Position numbers and translations under genes: made by a program
Assembly (NCBI GenBank): GCA_964574215.1
Contig: CAZNLR010000014.1
Span: 1 to 64,000, forward strand
Direction of reading: 5' to 3'
From: GCA-2725625 sp964574215
Lineage (GTDB): Bacteria; Pseudomonadota; Alphaproteobacteria; Rhodospirillales; UBA2165
DNA: 64,000 nt
The notes under the pieces: model-generated
Databases searched by the model: none
What the model was told of the DNA's origin: nothing
Seen by the model: only the letters and a program-made list of their open reading frames with translations
In this document: positions 17,055-26,041 of the stretch, piece after piece
How positions within the stretch are numbered: position 1 is the stretch's first letter
How the letters are laid out: each line of letters begins with the position of its first letter

Positions 17055-17083
17055 TTAACTCCGACTTATTTTATCGTAGTTAA
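17055..17083. promoter_or_regulatory. 29-bp inverted repeat, probable Rrf2 operator
   Basis: Left arm TTAACTCCGA and right arm TCGTAGTTAA match at nine of ten positions around a 9-bp AT-rich centre. It abuts the Rrf2 start codon at 17053 and contains its ribosome site. On the same strand a TTGACA hexamer lies at 17101-17106. The position and size suit autoregulation by the dimeric Rrf2 protein. Confidence 0.6.
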
Positions 17084-17102
17084 ATTTAAAAAAAGGGGAT
17101 TG

Positions 17103-18275
17103 TCAATATTTTTGAATATCAAATTCCGGCCGATGGTCGATATCCCGCGGCAACGATCCGCCCACATGTCCGGGTGGCGGAAGGGAGCCAAACTCGGGAA
17201 ACGGTTTCGAATTCCCAAGCGTATAAAATGAATCATGAGTCAATGAATGGTCTTTGATCAAGGGCCAGATTTCGCTCCTGAGATAGTGCTGATCGGCCCA
17301 ACGACCGGCGTATCGCTGGACATAGTCGTGCGCCGCTTTTTCGGCATCGGGCAGTAATCCCGCCATACCGCCCCACATGCCGCCCAGTATCAACTCGGTG
17401 TGAATGACATTGTCTCTCATAATGTGAAAGTGCTCGCCAGAATCGATCCATTCTTCGACGGCAACCCGCTCCTTCACGTTGAGCACGGAATCGCAATCCC
17501 GGCACAAAAAACGGTCGACCTCCGGATCATTGGCTACATAGAACCGCCAAAACAGTCCTATGTTGTTTTTCGAGACGTCTGAAAACTGAATGACTTCCGA
17601 GCCACGGCCTGCAAGCGTTTCAATCACACCTTTTGGAATTGAGGCATCCACATAGAACCGGCAGGTCCACTCGGGATAAATATGGCGCGCCAATTTAGCG
17701 TTTAAAATGGCGCCGTTCCTGTAGTACGGGTCCTGACCGAAAAGAGAAAACGAAATAACATTTTTCTTGTTTCCCTCACCGTCATTTGGCCGAAGCGCCT
17801 TATGGTTAAGCTTCATTCCGTTAAATTTCTCAGAATGAATTTTATCTTTAAGATCCAGCGTTTTTTGGCCGAAAGAGACTGCCTTTTCGATTTCCCCAGA
17901 CTGGTAATAAGCGTGACAGAGATTCCCCAAGGTTACCGGATCGTCCGGGTTCATTTCTACGGACTTGATCAGCACCGGAACAGCATCGGTAAAATTCCCT
18001 TGTGTTCTGTAGATACCTCCCAGATTCTGATAGTACTCCGGCCGGCCGGGATCGAGTTCGGTTGATCGTTCAATCAAATTGACGGCTCCAGAAATATTTC
18101 CCTGCTGATATTCGAGAACCCCCAAATAATGAATGCTATGGGCATGATTGGGCACGGTTTCGATCACTTGCTCGAAAGTCAGGCGCGCCTGTTCGAGATT
18201 GCCGGCATTCATTTGCTCGATGGCAAAATTACAGGCATCGTCGACGTTCATGTCAATTTTTGTTGGTTTGCTCAC
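17103..18275 (-). CDS. TPR protein with C-terminal glycosyltransferase-like domain
   Basis: A 390-residue fusion. Residues about 9-150 are tetratricopeptide repeats (IHYLGVLEYQQGNI, YYQNLGGIYRTQGNF, LGNLCHAYYQSGEI). Residues about 165-390 form a domain beginning VISFSLFGQDPYYRNGAI with an acidic CRDCDS motif near residue 265 that could act as the metal- and nucleotide-sugar-binding DxD of a GT-A fold. It starts with GTG at 18275 behind GGAG. With the two TPR-sulfotransferases nearby it suggests a local theme of TPR-fused modifying enzymes. The glycosyltransferase call is an inference from motifs. Confidence 0.7.
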   Translation of the reverse strand: MSKPTKIDMNVDDACNFAIEQMNAGNLEQARLTFEQVIETVPNHAHSIHYLGVLEYQQGNISGAVNLIERSTELDPGRPEYYQNLGGIYRTQGNFTDAVPVLIKSVEMNPDDPVTLGNLCHAYYQSGEIEKAVSFGQKTLDLKDKIHSEKFNGMKLNHKALRPNDGEGNKKNVISFSLFGQDPYYRNGAILNAKLARHIYPEWTCRFYVDASIPKGVIETLAGRGSEVIQFSDVSKNNIGLFWRFYVANDPEVDRFLCRDCDSVLNVKERVAVEEWIDSGEHFHIMRDNVIHTELILGGMWGGMAGLLPDAEKAAHDYVQRYAGRWADQHYLRSEIWPLIKDHSLTHDSFYTLGNSKPFPEFGSLPPPGHVGGSLPRDIDHRPEFDIQKY

Positions 18276-18330
18276 CGAGGCTCCAGGGTGGGAAGTTTCA
18301 ATATGAGGGGGAATGTTTATCCGTTGTCGT

Positions 18331-18630
18331 TCAAGCTACGGCGCTCAGTAATTTGTTCTCCTCCGATTGGACGAGAGGCGCGGCCTTTTGCAGGAACTCC
18401 ATCCAGGCCGGAATTTGGAACAGTTCGTCACGGCGTTGGATGCGGTCTTCGAAGCTTTCGTATTCCCAAATCAGAATGACCTGATTGGGATCGCCAATTT
18501 CCGTGCGGTAGAATCCTGCCAGTTTACCGCCCACCGGTAGTTGGATTGGCAGGCCCTCATCTTGGTACAATTTCGCGAATGCCGCCGCCTTACCGGGATG
18601 GGTCGTATAAATGCGAAGTTCGGTGAGCAT
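18331..18630 (-). CDS. NIPSNAP-family protein
   Basis: A 99-residue protein of the NIPSNAP family, a dimeric alpha-beta-barrel fold: MLTELRIYTTHPGKAAAF at the start, GFYRTEIGDPNQVILIWEYESFEDR in the middle (quoted in part) and the closing hydrophobic helix. Molecular function is not established for bacterial members. A full AGGAGG ribosome site lies about ten bases upstream. It is monocistronic, upstream of the TPR-glycosyltransferase-like gene on the same strand and divergent from the WrbA-like gene. Confidence 0.87.
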   Translation of the reverse strand: MLTELRIYTTHPGKAAAFAKLYQDEGLPIQLPVGGKLAGFYRTEIGDPNQVILIWEYESFEDRIQRRDELFQIPAWMEFLQKAAPLVQSEENKLLSAVA

Positions 18631-18771
18631 GAATCAAGTTCCCTCCTTTAAAAGACGTCTAACCATAAGATGCAGAACCGGCTTTTGACAAGGGCACCAA
18701 AATCAACACCTGCATCTTGACCAACAAGCGGTAATCGCCGAAGCTAAATTTATCGGGGAGGGAAAATTCCA

Positions 18772-19386
18772 ATGGCAAACATTCTGGTTCTGTTTCACAG
18801 TGTTACCGGCGCCACCTTCCGGCTCGCCGAAGCGGTCGCGGCCGGTATTGACGAGACCGAGGGCTGCCGGGCGGAACTGCGGCGCGTTCCCGAATTTCCC
18901 GGTGCAGATGCCATATTCGGCGGTAACGATATGGCGGCACCCCGCGCTCAATTCGCCCATGTGACAGAAGCCGAAATCGCGGACTTAGTCGAATACGATG
19001 CCCTGGCGGTCGGATCGCCGGTTTACTTCGGAACCCAAAGCTCGGCTTTGCGTTTTTTCTTCGATCAGGCGGGAAAATACTGGATGGAAGGCAGTCTCAC
19101 CGGCAAACCGGCGACCGCCTTCACCGGCGCCGGATCGGGCGCCGGGCGTGAAGCCGCCTTGTTGTCTCTGTGGAGCACTTTCGCCGTATTCGGCCTGACC
19201 ATTGTGCCTCTGGGCACCCGCGCTCAGTCGGTGACGCCTGACGATCAGATCTGCGGCACCACGCCGTTCGGCGCCGCCACAGTTTCAGGTGGGCCGGGCG
19301 ACCGGCCGTCGGAAGCCGAACTGGCCGCCGCCAAAATTCAAGGCAAGGCATTGGCGGAATTAACCCATGCCGTAACGAATAGCTAG
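18772..19386 (+). CDS. WrbA-like flavodoxin-fold NAD(P)H:quinone oxidoreductase
   Basis: A 204-residue flavodoxin-like protein. The FMN phosphate loop is LFHSVTGATFRLAEAV at residues 7-22. The middle segment AVGSPVYFGTQSSALRFFFDQAGKYW and the GAGSGAGREAALLSLWSTF stretch match the WrbA / NAD(P)H:quinone oxidoreductase family, which reduces quinones by two electrons. GGGAGGG precedes ATG. It is followed by a PhaB-like reductase on the same strand after an 81-base spacer. Confidence 0.88.
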   Translation: MANILVLFHSVTGATFRLAEAVAAGIDETEGCRAELRRVPEFPGADAIFGGNDMAAPRAQFAHVTEAEIADLVEYDALAVGSPVYFGTQSSALRFFFDQAGKYWMEGSLTGKPATAFTGAGSGAGREAALLSLWSTFAVFGLTIVPLGTRAQSVTPDDQICGTTPFGAATVSGGPGDRPSEAELAAAKIQGKALAELTHAVTNS

Positions 19387-19467
19387 GCTGGCATGCAAAC
19401 ATTGCATAACAAATTATTTTTTACCTGAGGTAGAAGTTGCAAAATTTCAATTTGGGTGGGCACTAAA

Positions 19468-20190
19468 ATGACACATGTAGCAATTGTTACCGGGGGAACC
19501 CGGGGAATCGGAGCAGCAACCTCTATCGCTTTAAGGGAGGCCGGGTTTGACGTCGCCGCCGTATACCGCAGCGACGCCGAACAAGCGAAAAAATTCACGG
19601 CGGATACAAACATAAACGCCTATCAATGGGACGTTGCCGACTTTGTCGCCTGCCGTCTCGGCGTGGCCAAGGTTGAGGCGGAGGTCGGGCCGGTGAGCGT
19701 GCTGGTCAACAATGCAGGCATCACCCGCGACGGCACCGCCCACAAAATGACTGAGGATAATTGGCAGGCGGTAATCGATACCAATTTAGGTTCGTGCTTT
19801 AACATGTGCCGGGCCGTGATCGAAGGCATGCGCGAGCGCAAATACGGCCGCATCGTTAATGTCGGTTCCATCAACGGTCAGGCGGGACAGTACGGACAGG
19901 TCAATTACGCCGCCGCCAAGTCAGGCATTCACGGATTTACCAAAGCATTGGCTCAGGAAGGCGCAGCGGCCGGCATTACGGTGAACGCCATCGCGCCCGG
20001 TTATATTGATACCGACATGGTTGCTCAGGTGCCGGACGAGGTGTTGGAAAAAATCGTCGCCCGCATCCCCGTGGGCCGTCTCGGCCACGCCGAGGAAATC
20101 GCCCGCGCCATCAAATTCCTGGTGGATGAAGACGCCGGCTTCATCACCGGTTCCACCCTATCGATAAACGGCGGCCAGCATATGTATTGA
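19468..20190 (+). CDS. phaB: Acetoacetyl-CoA reductase (PhaB-like short-chain dehydrogenase)
   Basis: A 240-residue SDR. It has the cofactor motif TGGTRGIG near the N-terminus, the NNAG motif with ITRDG that is typical of PhaB, catalytic Ser in GSINGQAGQYGQ and Y-x3-K in NYAAAKSG, and the C-terminal GSTLSINGGQHMY ending shared by PhaB proteins. PhaB reduces acetoacetyl-CoA to (R)-3-hydroxybutyryl-CoA for polyhydroxybutyrate. I start at ATG 19468, four codons inside a longer GTG frame. phaA and phaC are not in this window, so another 3-oxoacyl reductase role cannot be excluded. Confidence 0.85.
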   Translation: MTHVAIVTGGTRGIGAATSIALREAGFDVAAVYRSDAEQAKKFTADTNINAYQWDVADFVACRLGVAKVEAEVGPVSVLVNNAGITRDGTAHKMTEDNWQAVIDTNLGSCFNMCRAVIEGMRERKYGRIVNVGSINGQAGQYGQVNYAAAKSGIHGFTKALAQEGAAAGITVNAIAPGYIDTDMVAQVPDEVLEKIVARIPVGRLGHAEEIARAIKFLVDEDAGFITGSTLSINGGQHMY

Positions 20191-20203
20191 GGGCGGATGA
20201 CTT

Positions 20204-21004
20204 GTGGGCTTAACTCTTTATCATAGCGTTGAATCGACATGCGCCCAAAAAGTCAAATTGGTCCTGGCGGAAAAAGGTCTCGAATGGGATGAAAATAGAC
20301 TGAACCTCCGCCGCGGCGATCAGTTTTCACCCGAATACCTGGCTCTAAATCCCAAAGGCGTTGTCCCTACCCTCGTCCACGACAACGTGGTAATTCGAGA
20401 ATCCACCATCATCAACGAATATCTCGATGATGCGTTTCCGGAACCATCACTAAGGCCTTCGTCACCGGCGGAAACCTCGCTGATGAGACTGTGGGTCAAA
20501 ACTTTCGACGACGATGTTCATCCGGCCGTCGGGGTTACCACCTACGCCACGGTGTTACGGCACCAAATGGCGGAAATGAAAACCCCGGAAGAGTTGACGG
20601 AGCACTTTGCCAGAATACCCGATCCGGCACGGCGCGGGCGGCAACAATCGGTGCATGACGATGGGATTGATGCGGAACCGGCCGCCGCCGCCTTGCATCA
20701 GTTGGATATCGTTCTGGATCTCCTCGACCGGCAGCTGGAGGGTTCAGACTGGATCGCCGGTGACGCATTCTCTTTAGCCGATTGCGCGGCGGCACCTTAT
20801 GTTCTCCGTCTCCATATGCTGCAGTTTTCAGGCCTTTGGGTTGGGCGCCGGCCTAACGTGGAAAGCTGGTTTCAACGTGTCTCCAATCTGCCCAATTTCA
20901 AAAATATCGTCGTTGACCAGATACCCAAGTCACTCGCCGACTTGTTTCGCGAATTCGGCGCTCAATCCTGGCCGAAGGTCGAGGCGATTGTTCTCGGCAA
21001 ATGA
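20204..21004 (+). CDS. Glutathione S-transferase family protein
   Basis: A 266-residue GST. The N-terminal thioredoxin-like domain shows LYHSVESTCAQKVKLVLAEKGL, the cis-proline segment NPKGVVPTLVHD and the glutathione-binding IRESTIINEYLD. The all-helical C-terminal half ends with SLADCAAAPYVLRL and an unusually long tail. It starts with GTG at 20204 behind GAGGGCGG, 13 bases after phaB, so it is co-transcribed. Substrate is unknown. Confidence 0.88.
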   Translation: MGLTLYHSVESTCAQKVKLVLAEKGLEWDENRLNLRRGDQFSPEYLALNPKGVVPTLVHDNVVIRESTIINEYLDDAFPEPSLRPSSPAETSLMRLWVKTFDDDVHPAVGVTTYATVLRHQMAEMKTPEELTEHFARIPDPARRGRQQSVHDDGIDAEPAAAALHQLDIVLDLLDRQLEGSDWIAGDAFSLADCAAAPYVLRLHMLQFSGLWVGRRPNVESWFQRVSNLPNFKNIVVDQIPKSLADLFREFGAQSWPKVEAIVLGK

Positions 21005-21034
21005 TCCAGGCTGGCTGGACCGTATGATCCGCCG

Positions 21035-21601
21035 CTATCGCCGCTTCAATTCGTTCTGGTCGGTGTGCTCGAACAGCTTGCCGAAAATATCGACCATGGT
21101 CGTTTCCGAATAGGACATGGTGCCGTTGCCGACGGCGAGCGTTTGCCGAAATTCCTTGGTGCTGGCGTTATCCCGCATGAACGGAGATTGAATAATTCCC
21201 CAGTCGGCATCGCCCAGCTTGGCCGCGACATTCATCAATGTGCGCCCCTCTTCATCCTTTTCCCCATTGTACGAACCGCCGGCCAACACGGAGACAGCGC
21301 GGGGAATGGTCAGAGAATGCATGACGGTACCGGTTTCCGCTTCCCACATCCAATAACCGGTTTCATTGTGAAAGACCTTGCCGTCGGATTTGCGCGAAAC
21401 CAGCTGATGATAATGGACAGCAGCCAAATTTTGAGATTCGGCGTTGGAAGCGCCCCCGGCTTCGGAAAAGGTAATGGTTTCAAAATAGGGATTGGTTTCT
21501 TCGCCGTCTGGTTCCGGCGCTACATCGACACCCTTATCACCCTCCCAGACGCCAATGAGATCCGTGAGCGGACCGTAATCTATTTGTTCCGAATTACTCA
21601 T
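21035..21601 (-). CDS. Heme-binding-type beta-barrel protein (FABP/nitrobindin-like)
   Basis: A 188-residue protein of the heme-binding beta-barrel group related to THAP4/nitrobindin (DUF1794). It shows the opening LTDLIGVWEGDKG (family GxWxGxG), alternating beta strands such as VFHNETGYWMWEAETGTVMH and the closing FEHTDQNELKR motif. Some relatives bind heme or react with NO; heme binding here is not shown by sequence. AGGAG lies nine bases before ATG. It is downstream of the acyl-CoA ligase on the same strand and convergent with the GST gene. Confidence 0.8.
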   Translation of the reverse strand: MSNSEQIDYGPLTDLIGVWEGDKGVDVAPEPDGEETNPYFETITFSEAGGASNAESQNLAAVHYHQLVSRKSDGKVFHNETGYWMWEAETGTVMHSLTIPRAVSVLAGGSYNGEKDEEGRTLMNVAAKLGDADWGIIQSPFMRDNASTKEFRQTLAVGNGTMSYSETTMVDIFGKLFEHTDQNELKRR

Positions 21602-21667
21602 AAACTAAATCTCCTGATAAATAATTTTTGCATAAGTGTTGTGCGTAAATGACCCAAAAATTCCTCC

Positions 21668-23191
21668 CTACCCCTCCACCATCCGCCGGAGTTCGGTTTT
21701 GAGAATTTTGCCATAGTTGTTTTTTGGCAAGAGATCAACAAAACGATAAGATTTCGGACGCTTGAAACGGGCGATGTGGGCGAGGCACATCGCGTCCAGT
21801 TCGCTTTCCGGTATTTCCTGTCCGTCCCTGGAGACGACAAAGGCGACCACGGCTTCGCCCCAATCCTCGTCCGGCACACCGACCACCGAAACTTCCAAAA
21901 CGCTTTCATGGCGCAGCAAAACCTCTTCCACCTCGCGCGGATAGATGTTTGACCCGCCGGATATTATGACGTCTTTGGAACGGTCCTTCAGGGTTAAATA
22001 TCCGTCCTCGTCGAGCGCGCCAATGTCGCCGGTGTGAAGCCAGCCACCCCGCAGGGTCTCCGCCGTCGCTTCAGCGTTTTGCCAATAGCCTTTCATCACC
22101 ACGTCGCCCCGCACACAGACCTCACCGATCTCTCCCGGCGGCAGAGGCGTATCGTCTTCATCCGTCACCCGCACCTCCAGGTCCGTACGGGCGGTTCCGA
22201 CCGACGCCAGGCGATCCTCGTAGCGGGGATGATGAATATTCATATGGTCAGCCCGGGACAGGGCCGTGATGGTCATGGGGGATTCACCCTGGCCGTAGAT
22301 TTGCACCAGCTTGGGCCCAAGAACATCAAGGGCTTTCAAACAGTCCTCCGCATACATGGGGCCGCCACCGTAGATGATGGTTTTCAGGTTCGCCGTAACA
22401 GCGGAAGATATCCCGGGAACATTGATCAGACGGGTCACCATGGTGGGTGCGCAGAAAGCGTTGACGTTCCGGTGCGCTTTCAAAAGATCGAACACCTCCG
22501 CCGGATCGAAACCGCCGCTTTCGGGAATGACCTGCAATGCCCCTTTGGCCACGTAAGGCAGGATATAGAGGCCCGACCCGTGGGACATGGGCGCAGCGTG
22601 GAGCAGGCTGTCTTGTTCCGAGACCGGATCGACGTCGCCAAAGTAACTGACGGTCATCATCATCAGGTTGCGATGGGTCAGCATGGCGCCCTTGGGCTGA
22701 CCCGTGGTGCCCGAAGTGTAAAACAGCCAGGCCAGATCATCGGGGTCGACATTGGCGACCTCGATAGGTTCCGCCTCAATCAATCGGTTAAAGTCTGCGC
22801 CTTGAACGTTGATGATTGTTAGGCCTTCCAGTTCATCGGCGGCTTCGGCGATGACCGGAGCGAGCTTGTTATCGACGAAGCAGAGCTTAATCCCGGCATT
22901 GTCGAGCATGAAGGCGAATTCCCTGGTATGCAGCTTGGCATTCATGGGAACGGCGGCGAACCCGCCATGCCAGGCCGCGAACAACACGCAGCTATAGGCA
23001 GCGGCGTTTTGCATGGCGATGCCGACCCGGTCACCCGGTTGCAATTCGAGTCTATTTCGCAAAGCGCCAGCCAGACGTGCAACCCTCTCCCCGTGCTCGC
23101 CGTAAGTTTCGGTCATCGATCCGCCAATAGCCATCGCCGGACGATCCCGCCAGGTCGTGGCCGATTTAGCGAGGAGACTGGCGACGTTCAT
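21668..23191 (-). CDS. Acyl-CoA synthetase (AMP-forming)
   Basis: A 507-residue ANL-superfamily ligase that activates a carboxylic acid to its CoA thioester. Motifs are LFYTSGTTGQPKGAMLTH (P-loop, residues about 170-187), IYGQGESPM (A5), LHTGDIGALDEDGYL and DRSKDVIISGGSNIYPREVEE (A7-A8), and the catalytic lysine in NNYGKILKTELR at the end. The substrate (fatty or aromatic acid) is unknown. GAGGG precedes ATG. The next upstream genes on this strand, cupin and FAH-family hydrolase, suggest a catabolic unit for an organic acid. Confidence 0.9.
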   Translation of the reverse strand: MNVASLLAKSATTWRDRPAMAIGGSMTETYGEHGERVARLAGALRNRLELQPGDRVGIAMQNAAAYSCVLFAAWHGGFAAVPMNAKLHTREFAFMLDNAGIKLCFVDNKLAPVIAEAADELEGLTIINVQGADFNRLIEAEPIEVANVDPDDLAWLFYTSGTTGQPKGAMLTHRNLMMMTVSYFGDVDPVSEQDSLLHAAPMSHGSGLYILPYVAKGALQVIPESGGFDPAEVFDLLKAHRNVNAFCAPTMVTRLINVPGISSAVTANLKTIIYGGGPMYAEDCLKALDVLGPKLVQIYGQGESPMTITALSRADHMNIHHPRYEDRLASVGTARTDLEVRVTDEDDTPLPPGEIGEVCVRGDVVMKGYWQNAEATAETLRGGWLHTGDIGALDEDGYLTLKDRSKDVIISGGSNIYPREVEEVLLRHESVLEVSVVGVPDEDWGEAVVAFVVSRDGQEIPESELDAMCLAHIARFKRPKSYRFVDLLPKNNYGKILKTELRRMVEG

Positions 23192-23229
23192 TTAAGACCC
23201 TCAAGCAAGAAATTCGCAAGTGAACTTCC

Positions 23230-23254
23230 CCCCTCCCCCGTCAAGGGGGAGGGG
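23230..23254. repeat. GC-rich perfect inverted repeat between two minus-strand genes
   Basis: Arms CCCCTCCCCC and GGGGGAGGGG pair perfectly around GTCAA. There is no T-run on the minus strand directly after it, so it is not a clean terminator. Hairpins of this type occur as dispersed intergenic repeats in many alphaproteobacterial genomes. It could also attenuate or stabilise the transcript between the cupin and ligase genes. Confidence 0.7.
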
Positions 23255-23271
23255 AATTAAATTTCGCAGTG

Positions 23272-23802
23272 CTAAACCGGTGCGGCGTTTACCAGGATGG
23301 CAGCCAGGAGACAGGGTTCGTCGGTGCGGACGCTCCAGGAATGGTTGGTGCCCCGCTGGATCATGCAGTCGCCCTGCTTGAGGCACACCTCCCCCTCTTC
23401 CAGGATGGCCCAAATCTCGCCCTTGAGGACGATCAGGTAATCAACCGTCGCGGTCTGATGCATCATGGGATCGTCCACATCGTCGTCGGTGGCGTGGCCG
23501 GCGCCGATGGAATCGAAAGCCTCCTTGGCGTCGGCATTGTCGCGCCAGGCGGAATCGGGGGGGAACTCGACCACCCGGAAAATAGTGCCGTTGGCCGGCG
23601 GCTCTAAAACGATTTCACGGTCGGTGGCGTCGGCACTCCCTGAATTATCGGCGGGCGCGCCATTGGTGACCCAGAGATCGGTCAAAGCCAGCCCCGGCAT
23701 GGAGTCCATTTCCTTGACCGCCGGGGCGGCGCCGTCGGATATGAAAACCGACCGCCCTTCTTCATTGTGGCCCGTGTAAACGCGCCGAATACTCTCAACC
23801 AT
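23272..23802 (-). CDS. Cupin-domain protein
   Basis: A 176-residue single-cupin protein. The conserved barrel sits in residues about 95-170: MMHQTATVDYLIVLKGEIW (first cupin motif region, with H and E) and CLKQGDCMIQRGTNHSWS (second motif with the final H). Metal-binding residues are therefore present. GGAGGAG precedes ATG. It lies 24 bases after the FAH-family gene and 80 bases before the acyl-CoA ligase. The reaction is unknown. Confidence 0.85.
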   Translation of the reverse strand: MVESIRRVYTGHNEEGRSVFISDGAAPAVKEMDSMPGLALTDLWVTNGAPADNSGSADATDREIVLEPPANGTIFRVVEFPPDSAWRDNADAKEAFDSIGAGHATDDDVDDPMMHQTATVDYLIVLKGEIWAILEEGEVCLKQGDCMIQRGTNHSWSVRTDEPCLLAAILVNAAPV

Positions 23803-23826
23803 AATCTCCTCCCATTCCGTTCAAAT

Positions 23827-24813
23827 TTATTCCTGTCTGACAATCCGGTTTTTTAAAATCCCGATACCCTCGACCTCCAATTCGATGATGTCGCCGGGCG
23901 AGAGATACTTTTGCAGTTCCAGCCCACAGCCGCCACCCACCGTACCCGAGCCGAAGAACTCTCCCGGATGGAGGGTTTCCGACTGGCTGACATGGGCGAT
24001 CAAGTCCTCGAATTTCCAATCGATCGTACTTGAGGACCCCCGCGACCATTCCTCGCCGTTGACCCGGGCGATCATGGTCAGATTATAGGGATCGATCTCG
24101 TCGGCGGTGACGATACAGGGGCCAATGACATTACCCGTATCGAAGTCCTTACCCTTGGCCGGACCCAACCCCCCCGGCATCTCCACGGTCTGGGCGTCCC
24201 GGGCGCTGATGTCGTTGAAAATGGAATAGCCGAAAATGTGATCGCGGGCATTCTCTTTCGGAATGTCACGTCCCCCTTTGCCGATGAAAAAGCCGAACTC
24301 CAGTTCGTAATCCAAAATCTCGGCATAGTGCGGCCAGATGATGTCCTCGCCGGTGCCGATCACCGACAACCGGTTGGCCTTATAGTAGATGGGTTGTTGG
24401 TACCAGACCTCGGGAATGTGAAACAGTCCCTGCCGCTCGAATTCCGCCAGCGCGGCTTCGGGATCGGGCTGGGCGTCGGCCTTGACCTGCCGAAGGACTT
24501 CATAGGCCTGCCTCAAATGCGCCTCAAAACACAGGCAGTCGCGGATTTGCGGTGGCTGCGGTACGGGCGTCACCAACCGGACGGAACCGGCATTCACAAC
24601 CGCGTCTTCATCGTGGTTGTCCAGCAAACGTCTGGCCTCATTCAGGGCAGTGTCCCCGCCTTCGATAAAAGCCAGCATGGAATAGAAAACGGGTGAATGC
24701 TCAACTCCGGAAATCTCCCGGGCCTGCCGAAGATCGAGAATACTGGTCCCGCCCTCCTGGAGAATACCCAGGCGTTCCTTCTTTTCAGCGTTTTCAAAAG
24801 TGACAAGTTTCAA
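23827..24813 (-). CDS. Fumarylacetoacetate hydrolase family protein
   Basis: A 328-residue FAH-superfamily enzyme. Metal and catalytic residues typical of the family can be seen: HYAEILDYELEFGFFIGKGGRDI (acidic metal ligands), IFGYSIFNDISARDAQ, GPAKGKDFDTGNVIGP and GTVGGGCGLEL near the end. Family members cleave C-C bonds or act as hydratases or decarboxylases in aromatic and sugar-acid breakdown. It starts with TTG at 24813 behind a G-rich site; no nearby ATG fits. It leads a FAH-cupin-ligase run on this strand. Confidence 0.88.
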   Translation of the reverse strand: MKLVTFENAEKKERLGILQEGGTSILDLRQAREISGVEHSPVFYSMLAFIEGGDTALNEARRLLDNHDEDAVVNAGSVRLVTPVPQPPQIRDCLCFEAHLRQAYEVLRQVKADAQPDPEAALAEFERQGLFHIPEVWYQQPIYYKANRLSVIGTGEDIIWPHYAEILDYELEFGFFIGKGGRDIPKENARDHIFGYSIFNDISARDAQTVEMPGGLGPAKGKDFDTGNVIGPCIVTADEIDPYNLTMIARVNGEEWSRGSSSTIDWKFEDLIAHVSQSETLHPGEFFGSGTVGGGCGLELQKYLSPGDIIELEVEGIGILKNRIVRQE

Positions 24814-25458
24814 GCGCGGTTTCCCCCCCTGTTATCGCTTACGGCGATTTTCCCAAACCTTAACCAAAATCCAAAGGTTAAAAAAGGGTACATGTTCCCG
24901 CTACGTGTCTTAACCAGACAAAATTCCCTTTGGCTGGAATTGTTGTGTGCGCTTCACTTTTTGAGAGGCGTACGGAAATATGTTGAATTCGGAAACCTTA
25001 AGCAATGGCTACTATACCCTCACATGCGGACATCAATTTCACCATTTCAATTAGGCTGATTTTTTCCATTTGTGGACATTACTTCTTTGGCAACCCTGCT
25101 TTTCGTAGCCCTACTATCAAAGGTCCAAATATCTAGGGTTATTGATCAACGTTCCATTTCTAATATCTGCCTTGTGAACATCATTTCAAATGAAAATTTG
25201 ATCATTTTTGACCGGCATCATTTCAAAAAACTCGTCATCCTGCTAATGAATTTGTAAAGGTGGTAGGCGAGCCGTATGCAAGTCGATTTAATAATTTGAT
25301 CTTCCATCAAATCCCTTCCACAAACCGTTGGCAGTTGAAGTCAACGCAAAAGCTACCTGTTGTTTGAAGTGTATTTTCAATGGAAATATGCGGCCATTCT
25401 CGAAGAAAAAAAAGAATCCTAAATGTGCAGTATGGCGGCTTCTAACATGGAGGTAACG
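24814..25458. other. AT-rich intergenic stretch without a supported gene
   Basis: About 645 bases with no reading frame I can support. It contains scattered GCGGACAT / GTGGACAT words near 25025 and 25070 that resemble arms of the palindromic repeat at 25951 and 29106, possibly decayed copies. The promoter of the CBS-domain gene should lie at its right end. Confidence 0.5.
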
Positions 25459-25893
25459 ATGTGGGCAGCCAAAGGTCAAATAGTTCAAGTCCGAGAGATC
25501 ATGCATCGTAATGTGCAGAAGATTAATACCGATATAATCTTGGCAGAAGCAGCTAAAAAAATGCGGGATTTGGAGATTGGGTGTTTGCTGGTATTGGATC
25601 AAGAGAAACTGGTCGGCATTCTTACCGACCGGGACATAGTCTGCCGTGCAATTGCCGAAGACCTCAATCCGGTGGCAACCAAGGTTACCGATGTCATGTC
25701 GAAAGATGTCGCAGTATGTTACGACAATCTGGATGTGGAGGATGCGGCTCAGATTATGGGCCAGCGGAAAATTCGTCGCTTACCAGTTCTCGACTCCAAC
25801 AAGAATTTAGTGGGTATCATAACCCTTAGTGATCTAGCCTCAGGATCTACGGAACGAACCGGGGCCGTTGTTCGGTCTTTGATGCGCCATTAA
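25459..25893 (+). CDS. CBS-domain pair protein
   Basis: A 144-residue protein made of two CBS motifs. The first is VREIMHRNVQKINTD to LVGILTDRDIVCRAI and the second DVMSKDVAVCYDNLDVEDAA to LVGIITLSDLA. CBS pairs bind adenosine nucleotides and sense energy or redox state; stand-alone versions are common in Proteobacteria and their targets are unknown. I chose ATG 25459 because GGAGG lies five bases upstream; an ATG at 25423 has none. Confidence 0.9.
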   Translation: MWAAKGQIVQVREIMHRNVQKINTDIILAEAAKKMRDLEIGCLLVLDQEKLVGILTDRDIVCRAIAEDLNPVATKVTDVMSKDVAVCYDNLDVEDAAQIMGQRKIRRLPVLDSNKNLVGIITLSDLASGSTERTGAVVRSLMRH

Positions 25894-25950
25894 AATATTG
25901 GCTGTTCTTAAATCCAGGTAACGTTGCAAAACGGAGCAGCTCGGCTACCT

Positions 25951-26028
25951 CAATGTCCGCTTACAGGAGTAAAGAGAATCTAATTTAGTTGGTTTGGAAC
26001 GTCCGTTTGTAGCTAAAAGCAGACATTG
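25951..26028. repeat. Palindromic repeat element, copy 1
   Basis: Outer arms CAATGTCCGCTT (25951-25962) and AAGCAGACATTG (26017-26028) match at 11 of 12 positions. A nested hairpin with arms GTCCGTTT and AGCAGAC starts at 26001. The same core occurs at 29106-29130. Elements with a GTCCGCTTT / AAAGCGGAC core are found between genes in several Proteobacteria. It lies just beyond the 3' end of the PanE-like gene. Confidence 0.65.
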
Positions 26029-26041
26029 GGAAATACAACTT

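Noticed and set aside
24697..25257. Two plus-strand open frames in the AT-rich gap
   Set aside because: No ribosome site, no recognisable domain and odd composition; the first also overlaps the start of the FAH-family gene.
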